From: CAZCWX01 sp964502465
GTDB taxonomy: Bacteria; Desulfobacterota; Binatia; Bin18
Length of the DNA stretch: 5,506 nucleotides
Direction of reading: 5' to 3'
Assembly: GCA_964502465.1 (NCBI GenBank)
Contig: CAZCWX010000623.1
Span: 1 to 5,506 of the forward strand
Every line of letters starts with the position of its first letter. Position 1 is the first letter of the stretch. This document shows, piece by piece, positions 4,980-5,506 of this stretch. The notes under the pieces are model-generated. The model was given only the letters and a program-made list of their open reading frames with translations, was not told the origin of the DNA and did not search any database. The position numbers were made by a program, and so were the translations under genes.

Positions 4980-5506
4980 GTGAAAATGAGGCGAGAGGCT
5001 GGAGGCGGGAGGCTTGCAGGGAAGAGAAAAAACTTATTGCGTATTGCTCTGCTTTTTTCCCTCTTCTCTATTTTTTCTGCCTCTCCAGCAGTTTTGGCGG
5101 AAGCACCTCTAGCATTCAGGCTCGAGGCTTTTGATATGCCGGGTGATGGAGGGGGAAGCATCGGATTACGTTGGCAAGCCGTAGGGATAGAGAACGCTGA
5201 AGCATCCTATCAAATACTGGTAAGCATCACACCAGATGGCGAGTTCACACAGATCGCCGAGTTTCCGGCGAACACACAGTATGAAAGCGAGGTCAGTAGC
5301 CCCTGGTGGGTATGGGGGCCAAAGTTACCCAATCGGCACTTTTTTCAGGTTAAGTCGAACTCCGACCTACAATTAGAAAATGGCAAGCTATACTTCTTCA
5401 GAGTCGTGTTGACCGATGGTCAGGAGCGCATTGAGAGCATGGTCGTTTCAGCCGTGCCTCAGGCAAATCTGTTCAACTGGGCCAAGTTGAATAACTTCCT
5501 TCTCAT
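4980..5506 (+). CDS. exported fibronectin-III-like protein, 3'-truncated by the window
   Basis: The frame is open for 175 codons to the window edge. GTG 4980 is favoured over ATG 4986 because AGAGGAG at 4968-4974 is five bases upstream and the gene then follows the previous stop by 2 nt. Residues 1-40 are a signal peptide: a basic n-region (KMRREAGGGRLAGKRK), a hydrophobic core (LLRIALLFSLFSIFSASPAV) and a likely cut at VLA|EA. Residues ~44-160 look like a fibronectin type III domain: IGLRWQ (W65), SYQILV, and KLYFFRVVLTD near 136-146. The end, NLFNWAKLNNFLL, resembles the approach to a membrane helix. From memory, this shape (signal peptide, FN3-like domain, W..N..L.. lead-in to a membrane segment) fits DUF6754-like membrane proteins, which I hold only tentatively. 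It is the likely envelope partner of the two upstream proteins. A GAGGC heptamer array encodes much of its n-region. Confidence 0.75.
   Translation, partial: MKMRREAGGGRLAGKRKNLLRIALLFSLFSIFSASPAVLAEAPLAFRLEAFDMPGDGGGSIGLRWQAVGIENAEASYQILVSITPDGEFTQIAEFPANTQYESEVSSPWWVWGPKLPNRHFFQVKSNSDLQLENGKLYFFRVVLTDGQERIESMVVSAVPQANLFNWAKLNNFLL
4988..5015 (+). repeat. GAGGC-core heptamer array, four units, in the signal-peptide n-region
   Basis: Four tandem GAGGCNN heptamers (GA, TG, GG, TT) are translated as roughly REAGGGRL in the n-region of the exported protein. The core differs from the TCAGC family, but the design is the same: five fixed bases and two variable ones. It overlaps the alternative ATG at 4986-4988. 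Confidence 0.8.

Overview
This window carries bacterial DNA, with all supported genes on the + strand. Shine-Dalgarno sites, a sigma70-type promoter, short gene overlaps and a bacterial toxin-antitoxin pair all point to Bacteria. The sequence alone does not identify the phylum. The gene families and the dispersed heptamer repeats are in keeping with an uncultivated or environmental lineage, but that is only an impression.

Positions 1-1381 are a small accessory segment. A 5'-truncated HEPN-domain gene comes first. It reads straight into a second, unrecognised ~102-residue protein, apparently because of a frameshift near 281-285. A BrnT-type toxin and a CopG/ribbon-helix-helix antitoxin follow, overlapping by 17 nt and preceded by a good candidate promoter whose transcript would have almost no leader.

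Positions 1518-5506 look like one operon of four co-directional genes: a ~110-residue uncharacterised protein; a 616-residue GlmL/MutL-family ASKHA ATPase (annotated elsewhere as 'glutamate mutase L', unrelated to mismatch-repair MutL); a 378-residue protein with a barrel-sandwich-like N-terminus and a KOW-like C-terminus; and the start of an exported protein with a fibronectin-III-like domain, cut off by the window end. The first two overlap by ATGA, and the third and fourth are 2 nt apart. No cobalamin-dependent mutase subunit is visible, so the usual role given to MutL (mutase reactivation) is not supported here. The set reads as a conserved but functionally undescribed module linking a cytoplasmic ATPase to an envelope protein.

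The operon is also marked by short tandem heptamer arrays. Three have a TCAGC core (3650-3677, 3804-3838, 4744-4771) and one has a GAGGC core (4988-5015). Each lies exactly at a gene end, a gene start or an interdomain linker, and three are translated. The first two are inverted relative to each other and bracket a 126-bp hairpin-containing spacer, like a small non-autonomous repeat element inserted between the ATPase gene and its neighbour.
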